This document shows, in pieces, positions 5,065 through 6,444 of a stretch of DNA of 6,444 nucleotides; position 1 is the stretch's first letter, and every line of letters starts with the position of its first letter. The stretch is taken from the NCBI GenBank assembly GCA_003343565.1, contig QALA01000077.1, forward strand, positions 1-6,444, given 5' to 3'. The DNA comes from Verrucomicrobiota bacterium (GTDB taxonomy: Bacteria > Verrucomicrobiota > Verrucomicrobiia > Opitutales > Intestinicryptomonadaceae). A model generated the notes under the pieces. That model did no database searches, was not told the origin of the DNA, and saw nothing but the letters and a program-made list of their open reading frames with translations. The translations under genes were made by a program, and so were the position numbers.

Positions 5065-6444
5065 TTATTTTAGAATCATCAGCGGCCAGAACTGCGGATT
5101 GCTGTCGGTATGCACGCCGCTCTCGGTGGAATTTGAAACTCCGGTGTGGAGCGTCTTGCCGCCGTCGAGCTTTTCGAGCAGATGCAGACATATGCCGAAT
5201 CCGCATGTCGCGCCGCGCCTGAGAACTATCGGCTCTATATAACGCTTGCCGAAGGTGATTATATACTCGTATCCGTTTTGCGTGCGTTTGAACTGGCAGC
5301 CGATTTTCTCCGAAGCCTCCTCTTTGGAGGGCATGTTCACCCCGTCGGCGAGCTGGTGGTCGACCTCTATCCACCTCCAGACGTGCCCCCTTCCGGTCTT
5401 TAAGTTCCTTGTCGGCGCGAAGTGGTAGACGTAGTCGTTGGTGTCGTACGAGCCGCTTTCGTCGGGCCTTACAAGCAGGCTGGCCTGGGCGTCGTCGGAA
5501 TTTTTTGAGTATTTGGAGCGCGCGTCTGCCGCGGTGTCGAAATAGACGTTCATCGAGCCGTCGTGCTCCCAGAGCAGCTGCGAGGATTTCGGCTTGTTCC
5601 AGTTTTCGGAGAAATCCGCGAAATTCGCGTCGATTACGCATACGCGCAAATAGAGGTTTTCGGAATCCCACGCGAGCTGGTACGAGGCCTTCACCTCCTT
5701 GTGCTTTTTCGGCGCATGCGCTCCCGCCGCATAATTGTTTATGGGAATCGACGGGATTTTTTCCCAATCGGGCATGCCTTGCGTCTGGGGGACGTAAAAG
5801 TATTTCATGTCCCAAGAGCCGCTCGACTTCCCCCCGCGCGCCGATGTGACGGAGAATTTTTGCGACCAGTCCATCAGCGTGCAGTCGTCCGTGCCCGAGC
5901 CCGACGAGGGAATGGGAATGTTGCGCGCCTGCTTCGGGGCGAGCGAATATTCAAATTCGTCCGCGCCGACCTTGAGTTTTCCCTCCTGCCTGCGCCCCGT
6001 TGTGTTGCGCAGCTGCGCGCGCACGCCGCCGCCGGCGACGGGCTGGAACGTCACCTGAACGTCCGAAGCCGCGTCTTCGACCTCCGCCTCCTGAAGGGCC
6101 TTCGCCAACTTCGAGACGTCTTTGGCCTTTATGGAAAGGGGGGCGGCGGTCAGCTGTATGACAGCCGTTCCGTCGGCGTCGACGGGCGCGGAACGCTCGT
6201 TTGAATTTATGTCGAAAAACTTTACGGGCTGGCCGAACTTCACCCGCATTACGGGGCCTTTCTTGCGGCTGCGAGCGACGTTTATGTCGGTCGTCCAGAC
6301 GGCGGCTATTCCCGTTCCGTCCTTGAGCTTGAACGCGTATCCGCGCACGTTCGCCGACGGCCTTATGTCGGCCGCGTACTCGACGTCCGGATACAGGTTG
6401 CCGAGCGTGTTGACCGCCTTGCACAACAAAAGCGGCGTGAAGTT
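5065..6444 (-). CDS. C-terminal part of a glycoside-hydrolase-like protein with CBM9-like domain (5' end beyond the window)
   Basis: The frame is open to the right edge, so the start and any signal peptide lie outside; 459 codons plus the stop are visible. Counting from the TTG at 6429, residues 1-105 (GYAFKLKDGTGIAAVW, then FFDINSNE and APLSIKAKD) resemble the beta-sandwich that follows a TIM-barrel in clan GH-A-type hydrolases. Residues about 120-175 (VRAQLRNTTGRRQEGKLKV, ending NIPIP) look like an Ig-like linker domain. Residues about 185-454 resemble a family 9-like carbohydrate-binding or DOMON-type domain: DWEKIPSIPI, then YQLAWDSENLYLRVCVID, DGSMNVYFDTAAD, NGYEYIITF and GFGICLHL. The catalytic residues would be upstream and cannot be seen, so substrate and family cannot be named. 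The protein is probably secreted and acts on polysaccharide, by inference from the CBM9-like end. TTG 6429 is not a real start, as NFTPLL precedes it in frame. Confidence 0.8.
   Translation of the reverse strand, partial: NFTPLLLCKAVNTLGNLYPDVEYAADIRPSANVRGYAFKLKDGTGIAAVWTTDINVARSRKKGPVMRVKFGQPVKFFDINSNERSAPVDADGTAVIQLTAAPLSIKAKDVSKLAKALQEAEVEDAASDVQVTFQPVAGGGVRAQLRNTTGRRQEGKLKVGADEFEYSLAPKQARNIPIPSSGSGTDDCTLMDWSQKFSVTSARGGKSSGSWDMKYFYVPQTQGMPDWEKIPSIPINNYAAGAHAPKKHKEVKASYQLAWDSENLYLRVCVIDANFADFSENWNKPKSSQLLWEHDGSMNVYFDTAADARSKYSKNSDDAQASLLVRPDESGSYDTNDYVYHFAPTRNLKTGRGHVWRWIEVDHQLADGVNMPSKEEASEKIGCQFKRTQNGYEYIITFGKRYIEPIVLRRGATCGFGICLHLLEKLDGGKTLHTGVSNSTESGVHTDSNPQFWPLMILK

Noticed and set aside
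5048..5815. Minus-strand 255-codon and plus-strand 213-codon (5563-6204) frames over the carbohydrate-active gene
   Set aside because: Both are shadows of the CBM9-like coding frame; the products are Arg-rich and have no recognisable domain.

Overview
The window suggests a bacterium of the Planctomycetota-Verrucomicrobiota-Chlamydiota group, most likely a Verrucomicrobiota member of the Opitutales type. This rests on a secreted protein with a typical PEP-CTERM tail (VPEP, one hydrophobic helix, RRREK), a large secreted-type carbohydrate-active protein ending in a CBM9-like domain, moderately high GC content, and genes lacking good Shine-Dalgarno sequences. The assignment is an inference from protein style, not a proven identity.

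All three supported genes lie on the minus strand, so transcription runs from right to left. (1) 5065-6444 is the 3' part of a gene cut by the right edge. It encodes the end of a probable glycoside-hydrolase-like protein: a C-terminal beta-sandwich, an Ig-like linker domain and a CBM9-like domain. It ends in a very strong intrinsic terminator (4989-5029). (2) 2998-4584 encodes a 528-residue exported PEP-CTERM protein of unknown function, with its own candidate promoter (4630-4658) and its own intrinsic terminator (2937-2976). (3) 247-2370 encodes polyphosphate kinase 1 (Ppk1), complete and with all key catalytic residues present.

The intergenic stretches are long: 246 bp after ppk1, 627 bp between ppk1 and the PEP-CTERM gene, and 480 bp between the PEP-CTERM gene and the carbohydrate-active gene. 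Two clear terminators separate the three genes into individual transcription units, so this is not an operon. The most unusual non-coding structure is a strand-asymmetric tract of about 142 bp (4687-4828), roughly 90% pyrimidine on the plus strand, just upstream of the PEP-CTERM promoter. The same reading frame stays open through this tract, which makes the PEP-CTERM ORF look 142 codons too long at its N-terminus.

The genes do not obviously cooperate. Ppk1 is housekeeping or stress metabolism, while the other two encode surface or exported products, the carbohydrate-active one consistent with a polysaccharide-degrading lifestyle. I see no tRNA, rRNA, CRISPR array, insertion sequence or phage gene, and no convincing new multi-gene system.
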